Assembly (NCBI GenBank): GCA_028551475.1
Contig: CM052354.1
Coordinates: 12,359,172 to 12,423,171, forward strand
Reading direction: 5' to 3'
Length of the DNA stretch: 64,000 nucleotides
Source of the DNA: Casuarina equisetifolia
Lineage: Eukaryota > Streptophyta > Magnoliopsida > Fagales > Casuarinaceae
Positions within the stretch are counted from its first letter, which is position 1; each line of letters begins with the position of its first letter. The notes under the pieces were generated by a model that ran no database searches, had not been told where the DNA came from, and saw only the letters and a list, made by a program, of their open reading frames with translations. Shown one piece after another: positions 34,881 through 46,039 of the stretch. Both the position numbers and the translations under genes were made by a program.

Positions 34881-37800
34881 TTGCCTCACCATCCACCTCT
34901 TTTTCGTTCTCCCTCTCTGTCACCGCTTCCTTGAGCCCTTCCAGCGTCGTGAATTTCATCTCTTTGCTCTGTTCCTCCACAACTCCAATCTTCACCCTCA
35001 AAACATCGTTTGTAGCCACAATTTTCCTTCCCTTTTATACGGCCAGTGCTGTTTTCATCCCAGCAGCCTTTTTTTTTTTCTCCATTCTGGCGAAAACACG
35101 GTTCCATCTTTCATCGGATCCCAGTTCTGTCACTATGAGTTCTAGTTCTGAAACATTTTTACTAGGGACACCCCCCTCAGTTCTGGCCACTTTGCTTCTA
35201 GCTCCTGGAGATGTATCTACGACAGTTTTAGTCCCTCAACTGCTTACGGGTCCTGCTAATTATTTCACTTGGAAACAAAAAATGCTAATTGCACTTGGAT
35301 CTAGAGATAAGCTTGATCTTGTAAATGGGAAATTTCCTAGGCCTGTTGATAGTGACCCTCATGTTGGTTTGTGGGATAAGTGTAATTTGATTATTTTCTC
35401 TTGGTTGATGAATTCGGTATCTCTGGAACTTGCTAATGCCATTTCTCCTTGTCCTGATGCTTCTGCTGCTTGGAAACTTCTTAAGACAAGATACTCTCAA
35501 GTGACTGGAACCCGTCAGTATGATTTAGAGCAACAAATTATTGAAGTGAAACAATAATCTCATGAGTCCGTTGCTAAGTATTTCTCTCGTCTCTCATATT
35601 TGTGGGCAGAACTAGATAAATGTTTACTTGTAGTCCAATGTGACAAGTGTAGCAAGTGTGCCTGTAATTATCCATCTCTTCTAGCAAAACAACAACAAGA
35701 AACTAGACGTGTTATGCGTTTCTTACTTGGACTTCAGTCTTCTTATGCTACAGTGTGGAGTAACATTACTTCTCACAGTTACATACCTTCCCTTGATGAG
35801 GTTTTTCAATAAGTTGTTAATGAGGAACATCAGAGAAGTTTACATGTTGATAGTGGGAGAACCGATCTGCAGGTGTTTAATGTTAAGGCTCCCTTATCAT
35901 TTGGAGGGGGGTTTGGGAACGGTCAAAGAGATACTTTGTTGACTGCTTCATGCCATTCTCGATTGTCCTCTTCTTTTTTCTGTGATCGGGACAAAGATTG
36001 TCTCCTTTTTTTCTGTGATCATTGTAAACGCTTAGGACACACTAAAGATAGGTGTTATCAGTTGATTGGTTTTCCAGACAAGCCTTCTTCTACCAGGCTT
36101 TCCTCTACTCGACCCTCTTCCACTAGGCCACCCTCCACTGGGCCTAGGAATCAGAAGAAGGGTGGAGGTCGCATAACACATGCCGTCGGCACTAATTCTG
36201 AGGATAGACCTCCCCCACCTGTTAGCAATGTGGCATCAGTTGAGGCACCTGGATTAGCTAGTCCGAGTCTTTCTCCTGAGCAATACCAGCATATTGTCTA
36301 GCTTTTTAATCGCTTTGGACCTTCTAAGCCTACTAGGACCTTTGCAAGTACTATTTTCGCAAGTACTGTTTCTCCTTTGTCAACTTTATGTACTTCTGAT
36401 TGGCTTGTTGATTTTGGGACTAGTGATCACATTACTTGTGACCTTACATGCATGGAGAACATTAGGTCATATGCATTAAATCCTATTTCTGTTACATTGT
36501 CTGATAATAGTAATGTGACTGTAACTCATATCGGCACTGTTTGCATTTCCCCTTCTATCATACTTTATGACGTATTGTATGTGCCTTTCTTTAAATATAA
36601 ACTTTTGTCAGTTGCCAAGTTTACCCGTGACAGTTCTTGTCTCGTAACCTTTTATCCATATTTCTGTTTCTTCCAGGACCGTTTGACTAGGACGTACTGG
36701 GGCTGGGCAGGGCTGAGCGTCGTCTTTATCATCTAGTGTCACTGATCGATGCCATAGTGGATGTTATTTCTTCCATTGTTAAAACTCTTATTTGTAATGC
36801 TCCTAAGAGAGCTAATGCCTATCATAACTCTATGTTTAAGAATGATGTTTTGAGTAATCAAGAGACTCTTTGGCATTACCGTTTTGGTCATTTCTCATGT
36901 TATAAATCTTTTAATTTTTTTTGTCCCATTTGTCTTTTGGCTAAATAGACACGCCTCCCCTTTTCCACTAGCACCTCACTTGCTAGTTCTATTTTTGAAT
37001 TAATACACATAGATATCTGGGGGCCCCATTGCACTCCTAATCACGATGGCTCTCGTTATTTTCTGACCATTGTTGATGATTTTTCACGTGGAACTTAGGT
37101 CTTTCTTATGCATTACAAAAGTCAAGCCTTGCTTTTCTTGCGTTCCTTTTTTGCCATGGTTAAAACCCAGTTCCGTTCTAGAGTTCGTCGAGTAAGCTTT
37201 GACAATGACTCTGAATTTTTTAGTCATGAGTGTATCTCCTTTCTTGAGCTTTATAGAGTCCATCATGAGAGTTCATGTGTTTACACACCTCAATAGAATG
37301 GTGTCGTTAAACGCAAACATCGCTATATTCTTGACGTTGCACGAGCTTTGCATTTTCAGGCTGATGTTCCTGTGAGATATTGGGGAGAGTGTATTTTGAC
37401 TGCCACCCACATTATAAACCGTCTTCCTACACCTGTCTTAGATGGGAAAACACCATTTGATGTCCTTTTTGGTAAACCTCCTTGCATATCTCATCTTTGA
37501 GTTTTTGGGTGTCTTTGTTATGCTGCAGTTGTACCGTGTGGAGATAAGTTTGCTCCACGTGCCGTGGCTTATGTATTTATGGGTTACCCTTCGTCTTAGA
37601 AAGGTTATTGAGTTCTTGACCTTGCCACTCGTAATTTTTTAGTTGTCAGAGATGTTGTCTTTCATGAGTCTATTTTTCCTTTCTCTCACCTTGTATCCTC
37701 CCCTTTAGCTATTTCCTTGGTTGAAGACCAGTCTTTTTCTTCTTTGGATCCGACTCCAGTTTCGGTTCCACCAATAAGTCCCCAATCTATTTCTGACCTG

Positions 37801-39730
37801 GTCCTTTCTAACACACCTCCTTCTTTCACTTCCCCAAATTCATCATCACCCTCTCCATCTGCTCCTTCCGTTCATCCACCCATACCTTCCGGTGTTGATA
37901 TTGTGTGTTCACCCACCATAGACTCACCTACGGCAGTCATTCCAGTTGATTTACCCATTGTTGACGCTCCCACAGCGGTCATTCCAGCCACACCCACACC
38001 ACTTGTCCACCATTCACAACGATAGGTCAAACCACCTATTTGGACTCAAGACTATCATTGCAATCATATGTCCACTATTACTTTTCCTGGTCCTAGTGAT
38101 ATTCCATATTCCATCTCACATTTTGTGACACTCGACAATTTGTCCCCCACACATCATGCTTTTATTGCCTCCATTTCTTCTATTTAGAAGCCACGTTATT
38201 ATCATGAGGCCATTCGCGATCCTCGCTGGATAGATTCTATGGTCAATGAGCTTCATGCATTAGAGGCTAATAAAACTTAGATGTTGGTTCCATTGCCCCC
38301 GGGTCGCAAGCCAATTGGTTGTAGATAGGTCTATAAAATCAAGTACTGTGCGGATGGATCCATTGAGAGGTATAAGGCTCGTCTTGTAGCCAAAGGTTAT
38401 ACTCAACGTTATGGCATTGATTATGAAGAAACTTTCTCACTAGTGGCTAAAATGGTGACTGTTCGTTGTATCATGTCTTTAGCTTCTATGTTTCATTGGC
38501 CACTTTATCAAATGAATGTTCACAATGCCTTCCTCCATGGTGACTTGCATGAGGAGGTGTACATGTCTCTACTTTCAGGGATCAGGACTTCCCCCATAGA
38601 TCCCCATAGGGTCTATCGTTTACTCAAGTCCATTTGTGGACTTAAGCAAGCATCACAGCAATGGTACACCAAGTTTACAGCTGCTTTTCTAGAGACTGGT
38701 TTTCACCAATCTGGGCATGATTATGCCCTCTTTATACTCCAGCACCATTCCACCGTTGTTGCTGTTTTGTTCTATGTTGATGACATGCTGATTATTGGTA
38801 ACAGTGAGTCGGCTATAGCACAAGTGAAATCCCATCTTTCTTCCAGATTCCATATGAAAGATTTGAGTCAAGCTAAATACTTTCTTGGAATTGAGATTGC
38901 TCGATCTGTGAGTGGTATTTGTCTCAGTCAGCGCAAGTACGCCCTGGAATTGATTTCAGAAGCTGGGCTCTCTAGAGCTCGACCTTGTGAATTTGATGAG
39001 AGTGCACCAGTTTCTGTGGATGATTCCCTCCTGACTGATTTAGCTCCTTATCAGCGACTTCTTAGACGTCTGATTTACCTTACACATACTTGGCCTGACA
39101 TTAATTATCATATTCAGGTACTCAGTCAGTTTATGCATGCTCCCAAATCCTCCCATATGGATATGGCGCTTAAAGTTGTCAAATATCTAAAAGACACTCT
39201 AGGATTAGGATTCTTCATGCCTTCCCGAAAGGATTTTCGGTTAACAGGTTTTTGTGATTCAGATTGGACTGTTTGCCCTATGTCGCGTCGTTCTTTCACA
39301 GGTTTTTGCATTAAGCTTGGTAGTTCCTTGATCTCTTGGCGGACCAAGAAACACGCTACAGTTTCTCGCTCATCTTCTGAGGCAGAATATCGAGCCATGG
39401 CCACCGCTGGTTGTGAGATTGTTTGGCTTCATGGTCTCCTTGGCAATTTGTGGGTGATTGTCCCTCGGCTTATTCCTCTGTACTGTGATAATGAAGCGGC
39501 CGTTCACGTTGTGAATAATCCCATCTTTCATGAGTGCACCAAACATATTGAGATCGATTATCACTTTATTCATGAGAAACAACAACATGGCTTAATTTAG
39601 ACTCGTAGTATTTAGACCCATGATCAGCCTGCCAATTTGTTAACCAAAACATTATGTAATAGACAGCACAATTATCTTCTTTCCAAGCTTAGTGTATTTG
39701 ATGTGTATAAATCACCAGCTTGAAGGAGGT

Positions 39731-39987
39731 TGTTAATATTTGTAATGTATGTATATTGGGCTTCAGGCCTACATTTGTTATTTATTGTAATTAGGGCCTT
39801 AGGCCCGATTGTTTGTGAGATGGGCTAGGTTTAACCTAGCCCATTCGTGGGCATTGGCAATCTGCCGGTGCCTATTTTTCCTATTGTAGGGTTTCTTGTA
39901 GATTTTTCCTTTTGAGCAAATATAGAGAGAAAACTTCACCTGAATCGTGCATAGACCCTTTCTATGTTTTAGTTTCGTTTTCTAAGA
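39731..39987 (+). repeat. 3' LTR of the Copia element (257 bp)
   Basis: Begins TGTTAATATTTG directly after the polypurine tract and ends at the CTTAT target repeat. About 95 percent identical to the 5' LTR. Confidence 0.93.
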
Positions 39988-39992
39988 CTTAT

Positions 39993-40340
39993 TTGAGAAC
40001 AACACAAGAAGAAAACTAAGGAGCACCCGAACGTACGACCTTGCTGTCTCCGAAAAGCTCGGGCAAAGTCTCTTGAAACCCTGCAACAAACGTAAATGGC
40101 GGAGAGAGAGAGGCCTTGAGAAGGAGCAGCGGAGCGAGATTTCTTCTCCGATGCAAATACCCGACTTGACCTTCGTGCCTCTGCCCTAGATGGTATCTCA
40201 CGAAACGTGCCACGTAGTTGTACGTGGAACAGGTTACTCCTATCAATATAGACATTCGCACCAACTTCCCGCTCTCCTTTATTGATAAATTGCCGAGGAG
40301 CTACTCTTTGTTCTAATGAACGTACGGCCAAATTTAAAAA
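39993..40340 (-). other. Probable displaced 5' leader/promoter of the broken lysine-rich gene
   Basis: Removing the Copia element and one target repeat would place this directly upstream of 33884 on the minus strand. It is GC-richer than its surroundings, like a gene start. Part of it (cctatcaatatagaca near 40240) also resembles 9226-9245 in block A. Confidence 0.4.
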
Positions 40341-40439
40341 AAGTTTTTAAGTAAGTCCCATAAGCTGAGAACAGAAGGCAAAATCCAAGAACGACCCCTT
40401 CCGTGCCATCTCATGAAAACACGAAAACATGAGCTTGCT

Positions 40440-40700
40440 AATCCTATAGAAAACTTGAATTATGAAATTTACAATTATAAAAAATTTCGTAAACCATGAT
40501 GTGCTGAAGTTGGCGAAAGAGTATGAAAAGCACGTTTTAAAAAGACTATTTACCACTGGTGGGTACAAACCCATTCGCTAAAGCCAACGGTTTTTCCAAT
40601 GCATGCCGTCGAGCAGACATGTCAAGGAAACGTCGTGCTCGTCGGTCGATTCAAGCAAATACAAATTTGAAATCTGAAATCCGAAAAGACAGGCTCCACC
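40440..40700 (+). repeat. Diverged extra copy of segment a and adjoining sequence
   Basis: acaaacccattcgc..., tcaaggaaacgtcgtgctcg, tcggtcgattcaagcaaata and aaatctgaaatccg match segment a at 9370-9485. The preceding aaaaaatttcgtaaacca block recurs at 41475 and 42090. Confidence 0.55.
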
Positions 40701-40879
40701 GTATCTGCTTCTCGGAAGTTAGGCCAGCCTTCCTATGGCTCGGAGGTCACGTCTCTGAGATACCTGAAGTACGACACCAGCTTCGTTGTGCCGAGCCAAA
40801 GAATGTTATTAATTAAGAGTAGAAAATGGGATCGCTCGGTGAAGACAAAAGGTGAAGGCGGAGGAAGGGAGGAAGGAAG

Positions 40880-41165
40880 GCTGACCGTTGGGCAATTAAT
40901 CATCATAATTAACTATTATTTATTCCATTGAGCATTTGATGACCATCATTTGAATAAAAAACGAATTTTCCCGCCATAATGAAATAATGATATAGTAGCC
41001 TATTGTCCAAAGAATTCAGCTCCCAGGAATTTTTCATTTCGGCCTTCTCTTATCCTTTTTTTTTTCTTTGACAAGCCGAGTGGAGCAGAAATCCGACGTA
41101 ATTGTTTCCAACCCATTTCATTCTCATCATTTTTGCATGCAATGATCCTGGATTTCTTTTTCTTT
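40880..41165 (+). repeat. Promoter-like module 'p', copy in block B
   Basis: Best match to the reversed copy at 28155-28575 (gggcaattaatcatcataat, gaataaaaaacgaattttcc, tattgtccaaagaattcagc) and clear match to 7440-7800. As in the other copies, no coding region follows. Confidence 0.7.
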
Positions 41166-41348
41166 CCATTCTCATGCACAGTAACAAGTTTTAATAATTT
41201 ATATGAGTTATTTTTTTATATTAAATATTTAAAAATTGATTACAAATCATTTGACAAAGACTTAGATTAAATGCAAAAAATTATAAACATCTCAATGTAA
41301 ATAATCTTCTTCGACATATAGAATTAGAATTGAAGTGAATTTCTCTCA

Positions 41349-41465
41349 ACCGGCAGCCATGCCAAATCTCAACTATCTCGAGGCAACAATTAATAATTAT
41401 AACGAGGTAGCAATTAAACTTCAGCCTAGAAAACCGAAGGGCTCTTTACAAAAAATTGGAGTATG
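41349..41465 (+). repeat. Repeat 'q', copy 2
   Basis: Matches 31606-31720. Both copies keep a ggc-gcc-ATG-CC context followed by a short open stretch reading MPxLxYLEATIxNxNEVAIK, after which the frames differ. This might be the 5' end of a former gene. Confidence 0.55.
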
Positions 41466-42340
41466 AAATTTGAATTACAAAAAATTTGGTAAATCAAGTT
41501 TATCAATTTCTTGTTCGGAAGAAACCAGATGACGTTCTCTATGAGAGGGATCTTTTCTGAAGGAGATGTTCCTTGTTTTCCAGCTGGATCGAGTCTATCT
41601 TACTTCTTTGGACGTAATTGCCATTCTTGAACATGAAAAAAGCGCACTTTTACTGTACGGAAGGTAGGACTTCCTGATGTTAGTAAGAAATACCTTAAAC
41701 CCAATTAAGTTACCAGTCACTGAAACTAGCGTCTCAGACAGTGTCTTCTGCTTCACGTTATAAAATGAACAAGAAACCCCTGTTCTCGCTCAGAAAATCT
41801 AACCGAGGAATCTATCTACCTTGAGATTGAGATTGTGGAATACTACTGATAGGTGTAAAATCAAGTGCCGTATCATTCTGATGGCACAGGGGTCTGGAAT
41901 CGATGGAAAAAGAAGTGCAAATCCATCACAAATTTCGGGGATGAAGAGTACAAAATGATGCTGTGCATTGATGGAGCAGCGGTTGAAAAGCCAATCACCT
42001 TGAAACCAGGTGAAGAATGACAGGCCCGGTAGAACTCTCTGTTGTCCCATCAACTGAACTGCGTATAAGAAATTTGAAATATAAAATTTGAATTACAAAA
42101 AATTTGGTAAATCAAGTTTATCAATATCTCGTTCGGTGTACTTTAAGTTGACAAGAGCGTATGGGAGGCACGATTTAAAAAGATTATTATTACGGATCTA
42201 AATATAATATTAGAAAATATTTATTACATATATTATTTGTGAAGGATTTTTTTATTCTATTTCTAATCTTAGAAGAAGATTTTTCATTTTTTCCGGTGAA
42301 AGCTCCTATACTAAAAAATACGATGTAGATTTAATGGTCA
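41466..42340. other. Intergenic within block B
   Basis: Contains two near-identical 60-bp stretches (41462-41520 and 42075-42135: attacaaaaaatttggtaaa) about 0.6 kb apart. The minus-strand frame 41799-42053 is not recognisable. Confidence 0.45.
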
Positions 42341-42344
42341 GCTT

Positions 42345-42535
42345 GTTGTACCATTAAATGGACAGATTTGTTCCTAGATCAAAGTTAAGCTTACTGAGGA
42401 CAGAAGGTTCGGCATTTATTGAAGGTAATCTTACCCATGCACGCGTCGAAAGGAGATATTAAGGAAACGTCGTGAACTATGGAAGCAATTCGTGGTCGAT
42501 TTAAGGAAACACAAGTTAGACGAACCAGGGGCGAT
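42345..42535 (+). repeat. Segment 'a' of block B
   Basis: Partner of 9285-9495; see that entry for anchors. Followed not by segment b but by the GeBP-bearing stretch. Confidence 0.75.
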
Positions 42536-42814
42536 ATCATGGAATGTCTGAGAAAGAAAGTATGGTAAACTTGTGATAAATCTTATACAATTAGAATATT
42601 GTTGTTTATTTGTCATTTTGATTGCAATGATTACACATAAAAAAAAATCAGAAATCGGCGGCTGCATGCTTCCCCAATTGACATGCTTAAATCGACGGCC
42701 GGCTTGCTCTCCGGGGCAGAACGGGCATAGCGGTGTAAGCTCTGCGGTGGTTAAATGCTTTAGAATAACATTTCCTCCCCAAATTTTTTTCTAGAGAAAC
42801 ACGGAGACAAGTGC

Positions 42815-42838
42815 CTCTCTCTCTCTCTCTCTCTCTCT
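42815..42838 (+). repeat. (CT)12 microsatellite in the leader of GeBP-like gene 2
   Basis: A perfect dinucleotide run ending 24 bp before the start codon. CT-rich leaders are common in plant genes and may influence expression; this run is prone to length change. Confidence 0.95.
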
Positions 42839-42862
42839 TCTCCTGAACAATTTCACAATCCA

Positions 42863-43825
42863 ATGGCTACTAAGTACCTGTCCAATACCCCGACTGCTTC
42901 TTCGGAATCTGACCCAGATTCCAGCACAAACACTGAGCCTCAATCTTCGTCGTCGGAATACGGGTCGGCTTCGGGTGGGGAATCCGACCCTACTCCGGGA
43001 AGGGCCTCGGAGCTTAGGGAAGATCAAAAGTGGAGGGCCACCACAAAGCCCGGATCCAAACCTGCCTCGTCAGCCGCCGGATCTTCGGCAGCAGGGACTA
43101 AGCGGAAGGCCACAGAGGTCGACAGAAAGACCTCCTTCGAGAGGGCAAGGAAAGAGAAGGGGCTAAAGCCGAGCGCTGAAGGCGTCGTCTCACTGGAAGA
43201 CTCGAATAAGTCAGCCGTTGGAGAGAAAAAAAAGCTCTTTGAGAGGCTTTGGAGTGACGAAGATGAAATCGTTATACTTAAGGGCATGCTTGATTTCACA
43301 AAGAGAGGTGCGGACCCAGTCGCTGATGCGTCGGCGTTCTACGAGTCCGTAAAGAACAAACTGCGCGCTGACGGGTCTAAGGCTCAGGTAATGAGCAAAA
43401 TACAAAGGCTGAAGAAGAAGTTCAGGAACATTTTCAAGAGAGCCAGAAATGGTAGGGAACCCTCATTCTCAAAGCCCCACGCGAAGGAAGTCTACGTCCT
43501 GTCGAAGAAACTTTGGGGCTTCACCGAAGAGCCCAGCGGCACCAAGAAGGTGGAGATTGACGTGAAGAAGGGTTCGGTTTCGGAACGTTGTTTGAACGGG
43601 ATGCTTCGGATCTGCAAGAGCACGGGGGTGGCGGGTTTAGAGGAGAGCATGATGAAGAAGGCTTTAGAGTTGATTGGGGACGAGAAGAAGGCGTTGCTGG
43701 AGGAGAGGTGGAGAGACGTGGAGATGTCGGAGTTGGCGTTGTCCGTGAAGCAAACGGAACTGGTGAGGGACCAGGCAAGGTTAATGTCGGAAGCGTACAG
43801 GTCTGGTTCATGTTCGACTTTGTAG
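42863..43825 (+). CDS. GLABROUS1 enhancer-binding protein-like (GeBP/DUF573) transcription regulator 2
   Basis: A 320-residue, uninterrupted single exon. The acidic, Ser-rich N-terminal 120 residues (SSESDPDSSTNTEPQSSSSE) are typical of full-length GeBP proteins. The DUF573 domain lies at about 123-220 (KKLFERLWSDEDEIVILKG at its start, GADPVADASAFYESV, KIQRLKKKFRN, SKPHAKEVYVLSKKLWG at its end). The C-terminal helical region (about 250-310, LEERWRDVEMSELALSVKQ) resembles that of gene 1. The start is supported by a (CT)12 leader just upstream and by the length of the acidic region. It sits exactly where block B departs from block A, so it arrived with, or was lost from, the homologous site. 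No poly-A tail or clear flanking duplication proves retroposition; the GC-rich coding sequence contrasts with AT-rich flanks. Confidence 0.96.
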   Translation: MATKYLSNTPTASSESDPDSSTNTEPQSSSSEYGSASGGESDPTPGRASELREDQKWRATTKPGSKPASSAAGSSAAGTKRKATEVDRKTSFERARKEKGLKPSAEGVVSLEDSNKSAVGEKKKLFERLWSDEDEIVILKGMLDFTKRGADPVADASAFYESVKNKLRADGSKAQVMSKIQRLKKKFRNIFKRARNGREPSFSKPHAKEVYVLSKKLWGFTEEPSGTKKVEIDVKKGSVSERCLNGMLRICKSTGVAGLEESMMKKALELIGDEKKALLEERWRDVEMSELALSVKQTELVRDQARLMSEAYRSGSCSTL

Positions 43826-44190
43826 TGTTTTTTTTTTTTTTGTGTATTTGTATTATGAGACTCTTAGTATTTTTGTTTTTAGGTCTTCTGGGGTTTGTAA
43901 AGGGCCTACAGCCATTTCCACTTCATTTTTATTTCACTTTTGATCACTCTGCTTTGTACTTAAACTCACTCAGGCCTCTTAGGTATTTTTTGTATCAGTT
44001 ATGGGTGTTGGTTTTGAGATTGATCTTTACGTTTGTTCAGAAAATGCGTCGGATTCAAGAAAAAAAAAAAAGAAGCTAAGTCAGAAAAAATGTTTTTGAA
44101 GTTAGAAAAATTTCTATTTTAATCTTTAAAAAGTTCAAATAACTTCGTAGATAATTGTTTTAATTGATATGAAATGTGAAATGAATAAGA
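43826..44190 (+). other. 3' UTR and flank of GeBP-like gene 2
   Basis: T-rich sequence with no obvious single polyadenylation signal. The homology to block A resumes at about 44195. Confidence 0.5.
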
Positions 44191-44194
44191 AATA

Positions 44195-45140
44195 CGGTAG
44201 GTATGGATTGTTCTGAAAAACAATTGATTGAATGTAGTTAGATCTATTTAAACCAGTTTAGTTTTGAAAAGTTGAAAGTCTCGATTGCGGTACAAAGAAC
44301 ACAGAAACCCAATACTGAATATCATCACATGTCAGGATGTGTAAACATAAGTAGAACATGAAAGTAGAAGCCTGCTTTTACTTTTGAACAATGGGCAAAT
44401 GACTCTCACTATTTCCGACATTTTAACAGTAATTTGGCAAACAATTATTTGAATGAAGAGCCTTTAGAATTAATCTCATGGAAGAAGTTTGACATGTGAA
44501 GTTTGAGTTAAAAAATATTTGGTGAGGCAATCTCTTACTCACCGGGGTGGAGCTAGGGGAAAAATGTGAAGAGCATTATGAAAGGGGATTGTGTTCATAA
44601 TTTTTAATTATATAATATCGTTTGTAAAAGTTTTTCACCCCCTACTTTTTCCTTAATCTTAAAAAAGGGATATTTTCTTTCTGTTATATTTAACAATGTG
44701 CAGAGATCAAGGGTCAAATTGTTCTGCCATGTCCTCTGCAATTTCTAACCAAAATCACATCAAAGAGCCAATGGATAAGGAGTATTATAATAGTGGGTAA
44801 CAGGTGCGATGGTTTAGAAAAAAAATGTGGAAGTGTTGATATTCCTTCAAATTTCAAAGGAAAAATGTAAAAAGCCAAAAGAAAATCAAATGCATTCATC
44901 GTTAATAATGTAACCTTGCTGCAATCAAAACAAATTTATAAATCTTGTGAGAGTTATACCCCAGAATACGCATCCAAACAAGTTACTTGGCTGTAACTAG
45001 TCTTTAAGTCACAATCATAAGCACTAAAATATGGCCGGGCGTATGTGACTTGCGGGAAAAGAAAAGAAATCTTTTATTTCTTCACCTTATAGTTAAATAT
45101 TTTTTCTATAAATTGTTTTCTTCGCTTTATACCCAATATA
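44195..45140 (+). repeat. Segment 'b' of block B
   Basis: Partner of 9530-10445 in direct orientation. The homology ends near tctataaattgttttcttcg (45110-45130), where the ORF-bearing insertion starts. Confidence 0.8.
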
Positions 45141-45180
45141 TGATTCATGACAGATATTAACAAGATTTCTTGTAACACCC

Positions 45181-45699
45181 ATGCACAGCAGCCGCACCCA
45201 GAAGTTCCAGGAAAGCGGAAGCAGATCCAACAACTCGGAGCAAACGTCGACAGATAAGGAAAAGAAAGATGAGCAAACAGAGCTTAGTTTTAAACTCTGG
45301 AAGGCAAGCGGTTTAGATGTAACTCTAAGTACCCTCTCCAGGACTGCACGGAAAGAAATAAAAACAGGAGATACATCATTAGTTAAAATCAAAGAAAAGG
45401 TCCTTTGTAGCATGTCAAAGGAAGAAGGGATGGTCGAAGGAGGTAAAAGAACTGCACCAGATCAAGAAGCTATTCGCGGGAAGGCGAAAGGGGAGAGCAA
45501 ATCACGTTGGAAGCTGCTGTCAGAAGGAAGGGCACAAGCGAGTAGTCCAGCAGACAGAGGTCTGCCCCATGAAATGCGGAAACGGCAAAAAATAGAGGGC
45601 TCGGGGTCGAGCAAGGAGGGCTTTTTACAGGCATGCATCGTCATAGGATCCTCAAGTTCGGACTCGGACGATGCCCAAGACGTTCTCGGTAGTAATTAA
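45181..45699 (+). CDS. Unrecognised 172-residue ORF, nuclear-protein-like composition
   Basis: I do not recognise the family. The frame is open for 172 codons in AT-rich DNA and is locally GC-richer than its flanks. It encodes a hydrophilic, Lys/Glu/Ser-rich protein with no membrane segment. A basic middle (KGESKSRWKLL), a possible nuclear-localisation patch (MRKRQKIEG near residue 130) and an acidic Ser-rich end (SSSSDSDDAQD) suggest a disordered nuclear protein or the tail of one. An acceptor-like cacag stands at the very start (45186-45190), so this could be a last exon. It lies in a stretch of about 0.9 kb absent from block A. A decayed piece of the same DNA is at 31750-31806. Transduplicated gene fragment is the main alternative. 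Confidence 0.45.
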   Translation: MHSSRTQKFQESGSRSNNSEQTSTDKEKKDEQTELSFKLWKASGLDVTLSTLSRTARKEIKTGDTSLVKIKEKVLCSMSKEEGMVEGGKRTAPDQEAIRGKAKGESKSRWKLLSEGRAQASSPADRGLPHEMRKRQKIEGSGSSKEGFLQACIVIGSSSSDSDDAQDVLGSN

Positions 45700-46035
45700 G
45701 CAAATGATTGTAGGGGTCTTTTTGGGTTGCAAGGTTGTAGTTTGGAATGTTTTGTTTAGTTACCGGGTAGATTTGTGGTTCGACTACCATACCCTTTTTT
45801 TTTTGTACTGACCTCTTATGATGAAAGGTAGAACTGCATTTATTTTAAATGACTTCAACAACAAAAGAAGATGCAGTTAAGCTACATTATTTCCTATTAA
45901 AACGGTTAAGCTAAAGTTCAGGCCATGAATGAAGAAGTAGTGGGCCTTTCACCCTCTTTCTAGTGACTCAGGGAGCTGATCTGATAAATGCACTTCAAGG
46001 GAAGGGAAGGGACGTTACCGTTACTAGTTACTTTT
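45700..46035. other. Flank of the unrecognised ORF
   Basis: Holds a poly-T tract at 45797 after a ggttcgacta motif that looks like a lone B box; no tRNA fold can be built around it. Nothing else seen. Confidence 0.4.
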
Positions 46036-46039
46036 TGGA

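Larger units (their letters stand above)
33890..39987 (+). mobile_element. Ty1/Copia LTR retrotransposon, complete in outline but degenerate
   Basis: Two 257-bp LTRs (33890-34146 and 39731-39987) flank a Met-tRNA primer site (TGGTATCAATG, from 34147) and a long leader. Gag (from 35135; LTGPANYFTWKQ, then the CCHC knuckle at about 36014-36055) precedes protease (around 36395), pre-integrase and integrase core (36850-37460), reverse transcriptase (about 38200-38960, with YVDDM) and RNase H (39250-39600, with a ...SEAEYRAM region). A purine tract (39722-39729) precedes the 3' LTR. The domain order is that of Copia. Flanking 5-bp target repeats are CTTAC and CTTAT. The coding region is broken by at least half a dozen interruptions. 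LTR divergence is about 5 percent, implying insertion some millions of years ago. Confidence 0.95.

Noticed and set aside
45740-45810. tRNA-like B box (gtggttcgactacc) followed by poly-T
   Set aside because: No A box at the right distance and no acceptor stem can be paired.
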